This document shows, one piece after another, positions 5,951 through 13,300 of a stretch of DNA of 13,881 nt; the first letter of the stretch is position 1; each line of letters opens with the position of its first letter. Below the pieces are notes generated by a model, which was not told the origin of the DNA, searched no databases, and saw nothing but the letters and a program-made list of their open reading frames with translations. The stretch is from DAOTEJ01 sp035454085 (GTDB taxonomy: Bacteria > Pseudomonadota > Gammaproteobacteria > Burkholderiales > Burkholderiaceae_F), in the NCBI GenBank assembly GCA_035454085.1, contig DAOTEJ010000069.1, positions 1 through 13,881 of the forward strand. Direction: 5' to 3'. Position numbers and translations under genes: made by a program.

Positions 5951-8053
5951 TCAGCCGCCTTGCAGCAGGGTGCGCAGTTCGTGCAGCGGCCGCGACTTGA
6001 GCACCTCGAGCAGATTGTTGAACTGGTCGGTCCACAGCGACTGGCCGTCGCGCGCCTGCGCGGGCTCGGACACCGCCAGCAGCGGGGCCGAGAGTGTCGC
6101 AGGATCGGCCGCGAACAATACCCAGTCGGTCTTGAAGGCGTGGCCGGCCGTGCCCGGCTCGTCGTGGACCACGCGCGAGGCCAGGCCCGTGGCCTCGCCG
6201 ATGCGCGCCAGCACGGGCTCGAGGTCCAGAAAGCGGTTGCTGATGTGCACCGCGAGGATCCCGCCGGGGGCCAGGTGCCGGGCGTAGAGCTCGATCGCCT
6301 CGCGGGTGATCAGATGCACCGGGATCGAGTCGCTCGAGAAGGCGTCGATCACCAGCACGTCGTAGCGCTGCGCACTGCCGGCCGCAAGCTCGCGCTCCAG
6401 CGACAGACGCGCGTCGCCGATCACGAACTCCTGCGCGGCGGGCGAGCGCGGCAGATAGGAAAAGTGCTGCCGCGCCATGGCCAGCACATCGGGGTCGAGC
6501 TCGTAGAAGCGCAGCGTGTCGCCGTCGCGGCCGTAGGCGGCGAGCGTGCCCACCCCCAGGCCCACCACGCCGATGCGCACCGGGCCGGCCGCCTGCTTGA
6601 GCGCGATCGCCCGGCCCACGCCCGAGGTGCGCGCGTAGTAGGTGCCGGGCTCCCCGCTCTCGGGCTCGTGGGTGGGCTGCTCGCCGTGCAGGATCACGCC
6701 GTGCAGCAGGCGACGCACCTGCCATTCGCCTGCGCCCTGCTCGCGCACGCGCAGGGTGCCGTAGAAGTTGCGGTGCATGTAGACCACGTCGCTGCGCATG
6801 AACTGCACGTACTCGGCGCCGAACCAGAGGGTGGCCGCGAGCGTCACCAGCGCCGGGCCGATCAGGACCTTCCGGCCGCGCGTCACCAGCACGGCCATCG
6901 CGGCCAGCAGCACCAGGGCCAGTGGCAGCTCGTAGAAGGCGGAAAAGATGCGCGGCGCCACCAGACCCACGAACAGGCCGCCGAGCGCGCCCCCGGCCGA
7001 GAGGCTGAGGTAGAAGTGCGTGAGGTAGCGCGGCGCGGGCTTGGCACGCGCCAGCTCGCCGTTGCAAAACACCGCGGCAAGGAACACGCCCAGGGTGTAG
7101 AGCGGCACCGCCACGGCCACGTCGAGCACGCCCTTGGAGGCCGACAGCGCCGCCGCCATCAGCACCAGCGCGACCAGGGTCGGCGCGATCCACCAGCGCT
7201 GCTCGTACCAGCCGCGGCCGGCACGCCCTTCGAAGGCCACCACGAAGCTGAAGAGGTAGAGCGACAGCGGCAGCACCCACAGGAAGGGCACCGAGGCCAC
7301 GTTCTGGGTGATGTGGCTGGTCGATGCCAGCAGCATCACCGAGCCCAGTGCCGAGAAGGCGAGCCACAGGGCGTAGTCGGCGAGGCGCGGCGGCGGCCCG
7401 GCGGCGGGCGCCGCAGTCGCGCGCTCCGAGCCGGCGTGCCCGGCAGCGGCCGCCAGCGGATGCGGCGCTTCGCCGCGCGACCGCGCACGCCAGGCCGAGG
7501 CCGCGCAGCACGCCACGAACAGCGCGTAGCCGGCGCTCCACACCCAGGACTGCATGGGCGTCGACAGGAAGGGCTCGATCGCGAAGGGGTAGGCGAGCAA
7601 TCCCACCAGCGAGCCGAAGTTCGACAGGGCGAACAGCCGGTACACGGTCTTCTCGGGCAGGCGGTGCGCGACCCAGGATTGCAGCAGCGGCCCGGTGGTC
7701 GAGAGCACGAAGTACGGCAGGCCGATGGTCAGCCCGAGCAGCAGCAGGATGCGCAGCGCGGCGTCGGTGTCGCCCTCGGGCTTGAGCGCTGCCGAGGGAA
7801 TGATGGGCAGGAAGGCCAGGCTGGCGGCCAGCACGGCCAGGTGCAGCCAGGCCTGGCGCCGCGGCGCGAGCCGCGTGCTCACCAGGTGCGCGTAGGCGTA
7901 GCCGGCGAGCAGCGCGACCTGGAAGAAGACCAGGCAGGTGGTCCATACCGCCGAGGAGCCGCCGAACCACGGCAGGATCTGCTTGGCGATGATGGGCTGG
8001 ACGAGGAACAGCAGGAACGACGACAGCAGGATCGTCGCGGCGAACAGCAGCAT
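5951..8053 (-). CDS. membrane protein with fused spermidine-synthase-like domain
   Basis: The 700-residue protein has two parts. Residues 1 to about 415 hold roughly ten or more hydrophobic membrane segments, beginning LLFAATILLSSFLLF and QPIIAKQILPWFGG, as in proteins annotated fused MFS/spermidine synthase. Residues from about 430 to 690 form a Rossmann methyltransferase-like domain. Its SAM-type loop is VVGLGVGTLAAYG (496-508), followed by the acidic YELDP (517-521) and IDAFSSDSIPVHL (569-581). True spermidine synthases have a DSTDPxGP-type catalytic loop where this protein has DAFSSDSIP, so aminopropyl transfer is unproven. Start choice: the frame also has an ATG at 8152, but that codon lies inside the loop of a terminator hairpin, while 8053 matches the usual family N-terminus. 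It is first in a likely operon with the SET gene, 38 bp downstream. Confidence 0.88.
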   Translation of the reverse strand: MLLFAATILLSSFLLFLVQPIIAKQILPWFGGSSAVWTTCLVFFQVALLAGYAYAHLVSTRLAPRRQAWLHLAVLAASLAFLPIIPSAALKPEGDTDAALRILLLLGLTIGLPYFVLSTTGPLLQSWVAHRLPEKTVYRLFALSNFGSLVGLLAYPFAIEPFLSTPMQSWVWSAGYALFVACCAASAWRARSRGEAPHPLAAAAGHAGSERATAAPAAGPPPRLADYALWLAFSALGSVMLLASTSHITQNVASVPFLWVLPLSLYLFSFVVAFEGRAGRGWYEQRWWIAPTLVALVLMAAALSASKGVLDVAVAVPLYTLGVFLAAVFCNGELARAKPAPRYLTHFYLSLSAGGALGGLFVGLVAPRIFSAFYELPLALVLLAAMAVLVTRGRKVLIGPALVTLAATLWFGAEYVQFMRSDVVYMHRNFYGTLRVREQGAGEWQVRRLLHGVILHGEQPTHEPESGEPGTYYARTSGVGRAIALKQAAGPVRIGVVGLGVGTLAAYGRDGDTLRFYELDPDVLAMARQHFSYLPRSPAAQEFVIGDARLSLERELAAGSAQRYDVLVIDAFSSDSIPVHLITREAIELYARHLAPGGILAVHISNRFLDLEPVLARIGEATGLASRVVHDEPGTAGHAFKTDWVLFAADPATLSAPLLAVSEPAQARDGQSLWTDQFNNLLEVLKSRPLHELRTLLQGG

Positions 8054-8137
8054 GGGCGGCAGGGATGGCGGCGGCGCGCGGATTCTCGCACGGGCTCGAT
8101 CCGAAACGCGCCGCCGGCGCACCACACCGCCTACAAA

Positions 8138-8169
8138 CGAAACGGGCCGCATCGCGCCGGCCCGCTTCG
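8138..8169 (-). terminator. rho-independent terminator of the cytochrome c gene
   Basis: Arms 8138-8149 and 8158-8169 pair at 11 of 12 positions around an 8-base loop. Read on the minus strand, the hairpin ends in GTTTCG and runs directly into TTTGTAGG, giving a short broken T-tract. It lies 69 nt past the stop of the cytochrome gene (8238) and before the start of the spermidine-synthase-like gene (8053), so it separates two transcription units. Confidence 0.7.
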
Positions 8170-8237
8170 GGATCGACTGCCGCGGCGGCGCGCGAGGTGC
8201 CTGCGATGGAGCGACGCGGGGATGCTGCGCGCCGCGT

Positions 8238-8690
8238 CTAGTACGGGGCCTTGATCGCTTCGAGTTGCTGCTTGCTCACGGCCGGCGTGCTGCCGCGGGC
8301 CTCCCAGCGGTTGAGGTTCCAAGCGCCCAGCCAGTCCTGCACCAGTTTGAGGTTCTTGGCGCGTTCGGCTTCGTTGGCGCCTAGGTAGACGTGCATGTTG
8401 CCGGGCTTGCCGCCGGGGGCGCCCGCGTCGAGGCGGCGCTGCATGGCGCCGGTGGCGGGCCAGATCACGTAGTTCATGAAGTCGCCGTAGGTGTCCATGC
8501 GCGGGCCGACCTTGGCCTGCTCCTCCTTGGGCAACTTGCGCCACTCCCAGTAAGTCGGCGCCTTGGCGCCGTGACAGGCGCCGCACTGAGCGTCGATCAT
8601 CGGCTTCACCTCCTGGGTCCAGGTGGGCGGCGCGGCGTGGGCGGCGGCGGCGAAGAGCGTGGCGGCGGCCAGCGCGAGAGGCTTGTGCAT
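8238..8690 (-). CDS. periplasmic monohaem c-type cytochrome
   Basis: This is a 150-residue exported electron-transfer protein. A Sec signal peptide (basic start, then Ala/Leu-rich, likely cleaved after an Ala at about residue 19-20) is followed by a single haem site, CGACH, with Cys36, Cys39 and His40. The region after the haem is unusual for a class I cytochrome. It is rich in Trp and Tyr and contains WPATGAM (77-83) and GKPGNMHVYLG (94-104). Met83 or Met99 are candidates for the sixth ligand. The tail LGAWNLNRWEARG (121-133) is also distinctive. I recall similar small cytochromes next to cytochrome b561-type membrane proteins, but no such partner is present here. ATG 8690 has a GGGAG ribosome site 7 nt upstream (8698-8702). 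It appears monocistronic, with its own terminator at 8138-8169. Redox partner and pathway are unknown. Confidence 0.88.
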   Translation of the reverse strand: MHKPLALAAATLFAAAAHAAPPTWTQEVKPMIDAQCGACHGAKAPTYWEWRKLPKEEQAKVGPRMDTYGDFMNYVIWPATGAMQRRLDAGAPGGKPGNMHVYLGANEAERAKNLKLVQDWLGAWNLNRWEARGSTPAVSKQQLEAIKAPY

Positions 8691-8875
8691 GGGTCGGCTC
8701 CCAATCAGAGTGAACGGGCGAACTTAACGCGCCCGCGCGGCGCCGGACATCGGGGTGACCCGGTTTGCGAAATCGCCCCGCCGGCTTCGCTGTGCGAGAT
8801 CAAGGGCGGGCCGTGGCGTCCCTGGGGGCGATCCCGGAGATGGCGCGGGTTAGCGCGCACCGCGCGCCCGCCGGT
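8691..8875. other. intergenic region between topB and the cytochrome c gene
   Basis: These 185 bases lie downstream of topB and upstream of the cytochrome start, so they should hold the topB transcript end and the cytochrome promoter. I see only short GC-rich inverted repeats without T-tracts. There is no convincing -35/-10 pair, FNR-type dyad or small gene. Confidence 0.4.
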
Positions 8876-11575
8876 CTAGCTGCTCTTGCTGGCCGTCTTG
8901 CGGGCGGGCGCCTTGGCCGCCTTCTTGGCCGCGGTCTTGGCGGCCTTCTTCGCGGGGCTCTTCTTGGCGGCGACCCCCAGAGACTTGGCCGGCGCGCTCG
9001 CCGCGCGGGTCGCAGGCTTGGCCGTGGCCTTCTTCGCTGCCGATTTGGCCGGAGCCTCGGCGGCTTCGTCCGCGGACCCGGCGGCAGCGCGCGGCGCGCG
9101 GGCCGGGCGCGGCTCGAACTCGAAGACCACCTTGCCGTCCTTGCCGCGCGTGAGGAAGGCCGAGAACTTGCGCCGCGTGCGGTTGGACACGAAGCCGCGC
9201 AGCAGCTCGGTGCGCCCCTCGCTGCCCAGCAGGCGCTGCATCTGCGCGCGCTCGATGGGCTGCTGCAGGATCACCTTGCCCGAGCGGAAGTCGCAGGTGC
9301 GATTGGCGCCCACGCTGTGCTCGCACACGTAGGCCATGGGCTGCTCGTAGATCCTGCCGGCGCACTTGGGGCAGGGGCCGACCGGATCCTGGCCGCTGAA
9401 GTCCACCGCCTCGCCGTCCTCGCCCTCGCCGCCGGGATCCTGGCCGAAGTCGAACTCGAGCTTGAACTCGGGCGGCACGAGCTTGAGCGCGGCGGCAAAG
9501 GGCCGCCCCATCTTGCTGATGAAGCCCTGCATGGGGCCGAGCGCGCGGTCGCGTATCAGGGTCTCGACCTCCTCGACCTCGAAGGTGCGCCCCGCCGGGT
9601 GCTTGGGCAGGCTGAATTCGCAGTGGGTGCAGGCGTAGCGGCGGTAGTTCTCGACCACCTCGTGGCCGCAGCGCGGGCACGGGGTGGCAAGGTGCGCCGG
9701 GTCCTCGATCGGCACGGTGTCCGAGCCGTAGGTCTTGGCGCGGGCGACGATGTGCTCGGTCATCGCGGCGATCTCGGCCATGAAGGCCTCGCGCGCGAGC
9801 TGGCCGCGCTCCATCTGGGCGAGCTTGTATTCCCACTGGCCGGTGAGCTCGGGCAGGGTGAGCTCCTCCACGCCCAGGCCCTTGAGCAGGGCCATGAGCT
9901 GGAAGGCCTTGGCGGTGGGCCGCAGTTCGCGGCCGTCGCGCACCAGGTAGCGCTGGTCGATCAGGCCCTCGATGATCGCCGCGCGCGTGGCCGGCGTGCC
10001 CAGGCCGCGGCCGGCCATGGCATCGCGCAGCTCTTCGTCGTCGAGCAGCTTGCCCGCCCCTTCCATGGCCGACAGCAGCGTGGCCTCGTTGTAGCGCGCG
10101 GGCGGGCGGGTGGCGAGCGCCACGGCCTCGATGTGCTCGGTGGATACGGTCTCGCCCGGCTGCACGGCGATCAGGGTCGCGTCCTTGCCGCCCGCGGGAG
10201 CGTCGGCCTGGGACTCCTTGCCGTAGACCGCCAGCCAGCCGGGGTTGATGAGCACCTTGCCCTCGGTCTTGAACGACTCGCCCTCGACCAGGGTGATGCG
10301 CGTGGTGACGAGGTACTCGGCGGCCGGGTGGAAGATCGCCAGGAAGCGCTTGACCACCAGGTCGTAGAGCTTGGCCTCGGCCTCCGACAGGTGCCCGGGC
10401 GCCTGCAGCGTCGGGATGATGGCGAAGTGGTCGCTGATCTTGCTGTTGTCGAAGATGCGCTTGTTGGGCTTGACCCAGCCGCCCTTCTGGATGGACTTCA
10501 CATGGGGCGCGTAGGCGCCGTCGCCGGCGAGCACCTCCAGGGTGTTCTTCACCGTGGCCAGGTAGTCCTCGGGCAGGGCGCGCGAGTCGGTCCGCGGGTA
10601 GGTCAGGACCTTGTGCTTCTCGTACAGCGCCTGGGCGAGCGACAGCGTGGTCTTGGCCGAGTAGCCGAAGCGTCCGTTGGCCTCGCGCTGCAGGCTGGTG
10701 AGGTCGAACAGCTGCGGCGGGGCCGAGCTGCTCGGCTTGGACTCCTCGCTCACCGTGCCGGGGCGGCCGGCGCAGGCGGCGACCAGGGCCTCGGCGCGGG
10801 CGCGGTCCCACAGGCGCTCGGCGCGCGCCTCGGCGTCCTCGCCCTTCTTGAAGGCGGGGTCGAACCAGCGGCCCTCGTACTCGCCCGCCGCCGCAGCGAA
10901 GCGGGCGCGCACCTCCCAGTAGTCGCGCGACACGAAGCGGCGGATCTTGTCCTCGCGCTCGGCCACGATCGCCAGGGTGGGGGTCTGCACCCGGCCCACG
11001 GTGGTCAGGAAGAAGCCGCCGTCCTTGCTGTTGAAGGCGGTCATGGCGCGCGTGCCGTTGATGCCCACCAGCCAGTCGGCCTCGGAGCGGGAGCGCGCCG
11101 CGTCGGCCAGCGGCAGCATCTCGCCGTCGCTGCGCAGCTGGGCAAAGGCTTCGCGGATCGCCGCCGGCGTCATCGACTGCAGCCACAGGCGGCGGATCGG
11201 CTGCTTGGCCTTGGTCGCCTGCACGATGTAGCGGAAGATCAGCTCGCCCTCGCGGCCCGCGTCGCAGGCGTTGATCAGCGAGCTCACGTCCTTGCGCTTG
11301 AGCAGCCGGGCCAGGACCTTGAGCCGCGCCTCGCTCTTGGCCACCGGCTTGAGGTCGAAGTGCGGCGGGATCACCGGCAGGTGGGCGAAGCTCCACTTGC
11401 CGCGCTTGACCTCGTAGGCCTCGGGGGCCTGGAGCTCGAGCAGATGGCCCACGGCCGAGGACACGACGTAGTCCTCGCTCTCGTAGTGGTCCGCTTCCTT
11501 CTTGAAGCCGCCCAGGGCGCGGGCGATGTCGCCGGCGACCGAGGGCTTCTCGGCAATGATCAGGGCCTTGCTCAT
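8876..11575 (-). CDS. topB: DNA topoisomerase III with histone-H1-like C-terminal tail
   Basis: This is an 899-residue type IA topoisomerase that cleaves single-stranded DNA through a 5'-phosphotyrosine and unlinks catenanes and recombination or replication intermediates. The TOPRIM domain (about 1-150) begins with AEKPSVAGDIARALG (Glu9) and has CDAGREGEL (104-112). The 'DAGREG' form replaces the DxDREG of E. coli-type enzymes, a variant I also recall in Bacillus/plasmid-type TopB. The active-site Tyr326 is in LTYPRTDSRALP. Further family motifs are NEATLLSAME (496-505) and GLGTPATRA (524-532). Two C-terminal zinc-ribbon-like pairs follow: Cys633/636 with Cys649/652, and Cys735/738 with Cys751/761. 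Residues from about 826 to 899 are a low-complexity Ala/Lys/Pro tail with AAKKA repeats, like histone H1. The start at ATG 11575 opens the TOPRIM motif directly. It lies downstream of smg in the same direction. Confidence 0.95.
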   Translation of the reverse strand: MSKALIIAEKPSVAGDIARALGGFKKEADHYESEDYVVSSAVGHLLELQAPEAYEVKRGKWSFAHLPVIPPHFDLKPVAKSEARLKVLARLLKRKDVSSLINACDAGREGELIFRYIVQATKAKQPIRRLWLQSMTPAAIREAFAQLRSDGEMLPLADAARSRSEADWLVGINGTRAMTAFNSKDGGFFLTTVGRVQTPTLAIVAEREDKIRRFVSRDYWEVRARFAAAAGEYEGRWFDPAFKKGEDAEARAERLWDRARAEALVAACAGRPGTVSEESKPSSSAPPQLFDLTSLQREANGRFGYSAKTTLSLAQALYEKHKVLTYPRTDSRALPEDYLATVKNTLEVLAGDGAYAPHVKSIQKGGWVKPNKRIFDNSKISDHFAIIPTLQAPGHLSEAEAKLYDLVVKRFLAIFHPAAEYLVTTRITLVEGESFKTEGKVLINPGWLAVYGKESQADAPAGGKDATLIAVQPGETVSTEHIEAVALATRPPARYNEATLLSAMEGAGKLLDDEELRDAMAGRGLGTPATRAAIIEGLIDQRYLVRDGRELRPTAKAFQLMALLKGLGVEELTLPELTGQWEYKLAQMERGQLAREAFMAEIAAMTEHIVARAKTYGSDTVPIEDPAHLATPCPRCGHEVVENYRRYACTHCEFSLPKHPAGRTFEVEEVETLIRDRALGPMQGFISKMGRPFAAALKLVPPEFKLEFDFGQDPGGEGEDGEAVDFSGQDPVGPCPKCAGRIYEQPMAYVCEHSVGANRTCDFRSGKVILQQPIERAQMQRLLGSEGRTELLRGFVSNRTRRKFSAFLTRGKDGKVVFEFEPRPARAPRAAAGSADEAAEAPAKSAAKKATAKPATRAASAPAKSLGVAAKKSPAKKAAKTAAKKAAKAPARKTASKSS

Positions 11576-11595
11576 GGACGATTCCCGCGAAAACC

Positions 11596-11619
11596 AAGGC
11601 CGCCCGGTCAGGCGGCCTT
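11596..11619. terminator. bidirectional terminator-like hairpin between smg and topB
   Basis: AAGGCCGCC (11596-11604) pairs perfectly with GGCGGCCTT (11611-11619) around a 6-base loop. On the plus strand it runs into seven T (11618-11624), an excellent intrinsic terminator for transcripts coming antisense from topB. On the minus strand it is followed by GGTTTTCG, a weaker T-tract that would partly stop smg transcripts. It ends only 20 nt before the topB start codon, so it is either the smg terminator or part of the topB leader. Confidence 0.75.
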
Positions 11620-11625
11620 TTTTTC

Positions 11626-11634
11626 AGGATAACA
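11626..11634 (-). promoter_or_regulatory. possible extended -10 element for topB
   Basis: On the minus strand TGTTATCCT matches an extended -10 (TGn followed by a TATAAT-like hexamer, 4 of 6). A weak TTGCGC lies 19 nt further upstream, which is longer than the ideal spacing. If used, transcription would begin at about 11620, right at the base of the hairpin, and the topB mRNA would carry a 5' stem-loop. This is a motif match only. Confidence 0.25.
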
Positions 11635-11674
11635 ACAGGTCCGGGGTCGGGCGCAAGCGGCCCCCCGGCCGGGG

Positions 11675-12133
11675 CTAGTGCAGGGGCTCGTCCTCGCCGT
11701 CGTCGAGCAGTTCCTCGAGGATGAGGATGTCGATGTCGGCCTGCTGGCTCCACAGCACCATGAGCACGATGATCTTGAAGGTCTCGAGCCCGATCGGCCG
11801 CTCCTCGGTGGCCAGGGCGCGCTCGATCACGATCTCGCGCTGGGTGGGGGTGAGCTGTCCGGCCGCCTCGAGGAAGGCCAGGAAGCCGCGCGCGTCGGGG
11901 CCGAGGCAGTCGAGCTCGAGCTCGGCGTAGATGCGGAAGGAGGTGTCGCTGGCCGGCGCGAGCGAGATGCTTTCCTCGGTCACCAGGTTCAGGCCCTGGA
12001 GCCAGGACAGTGCCTCGGAGATCTCGTCTTCGTCGAATCCCGCGTCGGTGAGCGCTTTTGCGAGGGAGTCGGGTTCCGGGCACGCGTGCGGCGCGCCGTA
12101 ATGTTCGTAGAGATAGACGAGGACGTTGAACAT
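11675..12133 (-). CDS. smg: Smg family protein (DUF494)
   Basis: This is a 152-residue acidic cytoplasmic protein of the Smg/DUF494 family. Its molecular function is not established. It is conserved beside dprA in many proteobacteria. Family features are the N-terminus MFNVLVYLYEHYG, a helical segment DAGFDEDEISEALSWLQGL (about 31-49), and FRIYAELELDCL followed by ARGFLAFLE (about 66-89). The C-terminal half has REIVIERAL and an acidic end EELLDDGEDEP, then LH, which matches the E. coli protein's ending. The frame can be extended 11 codons to a TTG at 12166, but the ATG at 12133 matches the family N-terminus exactly. Neither start has a clear Shine-Dalgarno, so translation may rely on coupling or run-on from dprA, which ends 53 bp upstream. 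A 12-bp perfect palindrome (11663-11674) abuts the stop codon but has no T-tract. Confidence 0.93.
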   Translation of the reverse strand: MFNVLVYLYEHYGAPHACPEPDSLAKALTDAGFDEDEISEALSWLQGLNLVTEESISLAPASDTSFRIYAELELDCLGPDARGFLAFLEAAGQLTPTQREIVIERALATEERPIGLETFKIIVLMVLWSQQADIDILILEELLDDGEDEPLH

Positions 12134-12186
12134 CTGCGGGCCACTGTAAGGCGGGCTGCTTGCCAAGTAAAGCCCGGTGTCGCGTC

Positions 12187-13290
12187 CTAGCCCAAGCGCT
12201 GGTATCGGTTACCGGGCAGGCGCTCAACATCTTGTGCCAGCTCGAGCTCGAGCAGCACCGCAAGCAGGGCGCCGGCATCCATGTCGAGGCGGGCGCCCAG
12301 CGCATCGAGCTCGACGGGGTCGTGACCGAGGGCCTCCAGCACGCGCTGCTGCTGCGGGCTGCGCGAGGGAGCCGCCGCGCCCGACGCCGCGCCCGACTCG
12401 ACGGCGGGCAGGCGCAGTTCCTCGAGGATGTCGGCCGCGGTCTCGACCAGCTTGGCGCCGTCGCGGATCAGGCGGTGGCAGCCGCGGGCGAGCGGCGAGT
12501 GGATCGAGCCGGGGATGGCGAAGACCTCGCGCCCGCTCTCGGCCGCCAGGCGGGCGGTGATCAGGCTGCCCGAGCGCAGCGCGGCCTCGACCACCAGCAC
12601 CCCCTGGGCCAGCCCGGCGATGATGCGGTTGCGGCGCGGGAAGTGGTGGGTGAGGGCCGGCGTGCCCAGCGGAAACTCCGAGACGATCAGCCCCTCGCGC
12701 GCGATGCGCTCGGCCAGCGCGCGGTTGCTCGCCGGGTAGATGCGGTCGGCCCCGGTGCCCAGCACGGCGATGGTCGAGGCCTCGCCGCCTTCGAGCGCGC
12801 CGGTGTGGGCGGCGGCGTCGATGCCCAGGGCCAGTCCGCTGACGATGGTCAGTCCGCCGGCGGCGAGGTGCCGGGCGAAGGTCTGGGCATTGGCCGCGCC
12901 CTGTGCCGAGCAGTTGCGGCTGCCGACGATGGCCAGCGCCGGGCGGGCCAGCAGTTCGAGCCGGCCGCGCGCGAACAGCAGCGGCGGAGGGTCGGCGCTG
13001 CCCAGCAGGGTGGCCGGATAGCCGGGGTCGGCCAGGCTGAGCAGTGCTGTGTCGGGCGTGGCAGCCAGCCAGTCCTCGGTGCGGGCGATCGCCTCGGTGA
13101 CTTCGGCGGTGATCGGGCCAGAGAGGCGAGAGGCCAACTCGTCGGAAAGCTGGCGCGCCAGCGCCGCACGACCGGCGCCGAGCACGGCCTGGGGCAGGCC
13201 GAAGCTCGCCAGCAGTTGGCGCAGGGCGGCCGGGCCCAGGCCCGGTGTCAGAGACAGTCGCAGCCAGGCAGCGCGCTCGGCCGCCTGCAT
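12187..13290 (-). CDS. dprA: DNA-processing protein DprA (Smf)
   Basis: This is a 367-residue single-stranded DNA-binding protein that protects incoming DNA during natural transformation and loads RecA on it. It is cytoplasmic. Residues 1-75 are the helical N-terminal domain (TPGLGPAALRQLL). Residues 80-290 are the Rossmann-like DprA core with GSRNCSAQG (123-131), SGLALGIDAAAH (151-162), FPRRNRIIAGL (217-227), SGSLITARLA (240-249) and PGSIHSPLARGCHRLI (260-275). After a Ser/Ala linker, residues 308-367 form the winged-helix DML1 domain. ATG 13290 was chosen over the upstream in-frame start at 13395, because the extra 35 residues overlap the upstream gene and are low-complexity. AAGG lies 8 nt before 13290, overlapping the upstream stop codon region. 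The LysM-type gene ends 10 bp upstream and smg begins 53 bp downstream, so an operon is likely. All family elements appear intact. Confidence 0.95.
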   Translation of the reverse strand: MQAAERAAWLRLSLTPGLGPAALRQLLASFGLPQAVLGAGRAALARQLSDELASRLSGPITAEVTEAIARTEDWLAATPDTALLSLADPGYPATLLGSADPPPLLFARGRLELLARPALAIVGSRNCSAQGAANAQTFARHLAAGGLTIVSGLALGIDAAAHTGALEGGEASTIAVLGTGADRIYPASNRALAERIAREGLIVSEFPLGTPALTHHFPRRNRIIAGLAQGVLVVEAALRSGSLITARLAAESGREVFAIPGSIHSPLARGCHRLIRDGAKLVETAADILEELRLPAVESGAASGAAAPSRSPQQQRVLEALGHDPVELDALGARLDMDAGALLAVLLELELAQDVERLPGNRYQRLG

Positions 13291-13300
13291 GGGTCTTGCC

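Noticed and set aside
5376..7970. 864-codon minus-strand frame that would fuse an upstream region to the SET domain
   Set aside because: The part upstream of 5912 is an out-of-frame shadow of the spermidine-synthase-like gene. The SET protein has its own ATG and Shine-Dalgarno, so this is not a real fusion.
8054..8137. Candidate promoter for the spermidine-synthase-like operon
   Set aside because: A GAGAAT and TTTCGG pair on the minus strand is spaced only 13 nt apart and matches poorly, so I do not call it.
5900..8254. 784-codon plus-strand frame opposite the spermidine-synthase-like gene
   Set aside because: Gln/Arg/His-rich nonsense composition, and it spans a terminator and two gene boundaries. 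It is a shadow of the minus-strand gene.
8765..11632. 955-codon plus-strand frame opposite topB
   Set aside because: Repetitive Leu/Gly/Arg/Ala composition with no recognisable fold. The topB motifs on the minus strand explain the conservation of the open frame.
11663..11674. Perfect 12-bp palindrome CCCCGGCCGGGG next to the smg stop
   Set aside because: No loop or T-tract suited to a terminator. Short GC palindromes are common in this composition. It is noted in the smg entry only.
8850..12305. 1151-codon minus-strand frame covering topB, smg and the end of dprA
   Set aside because: It is in a different frame from all three real genes, is Arg/Gly/Pro-rich, and crosses two gene boundaries and the hairpin at 11596-11619.
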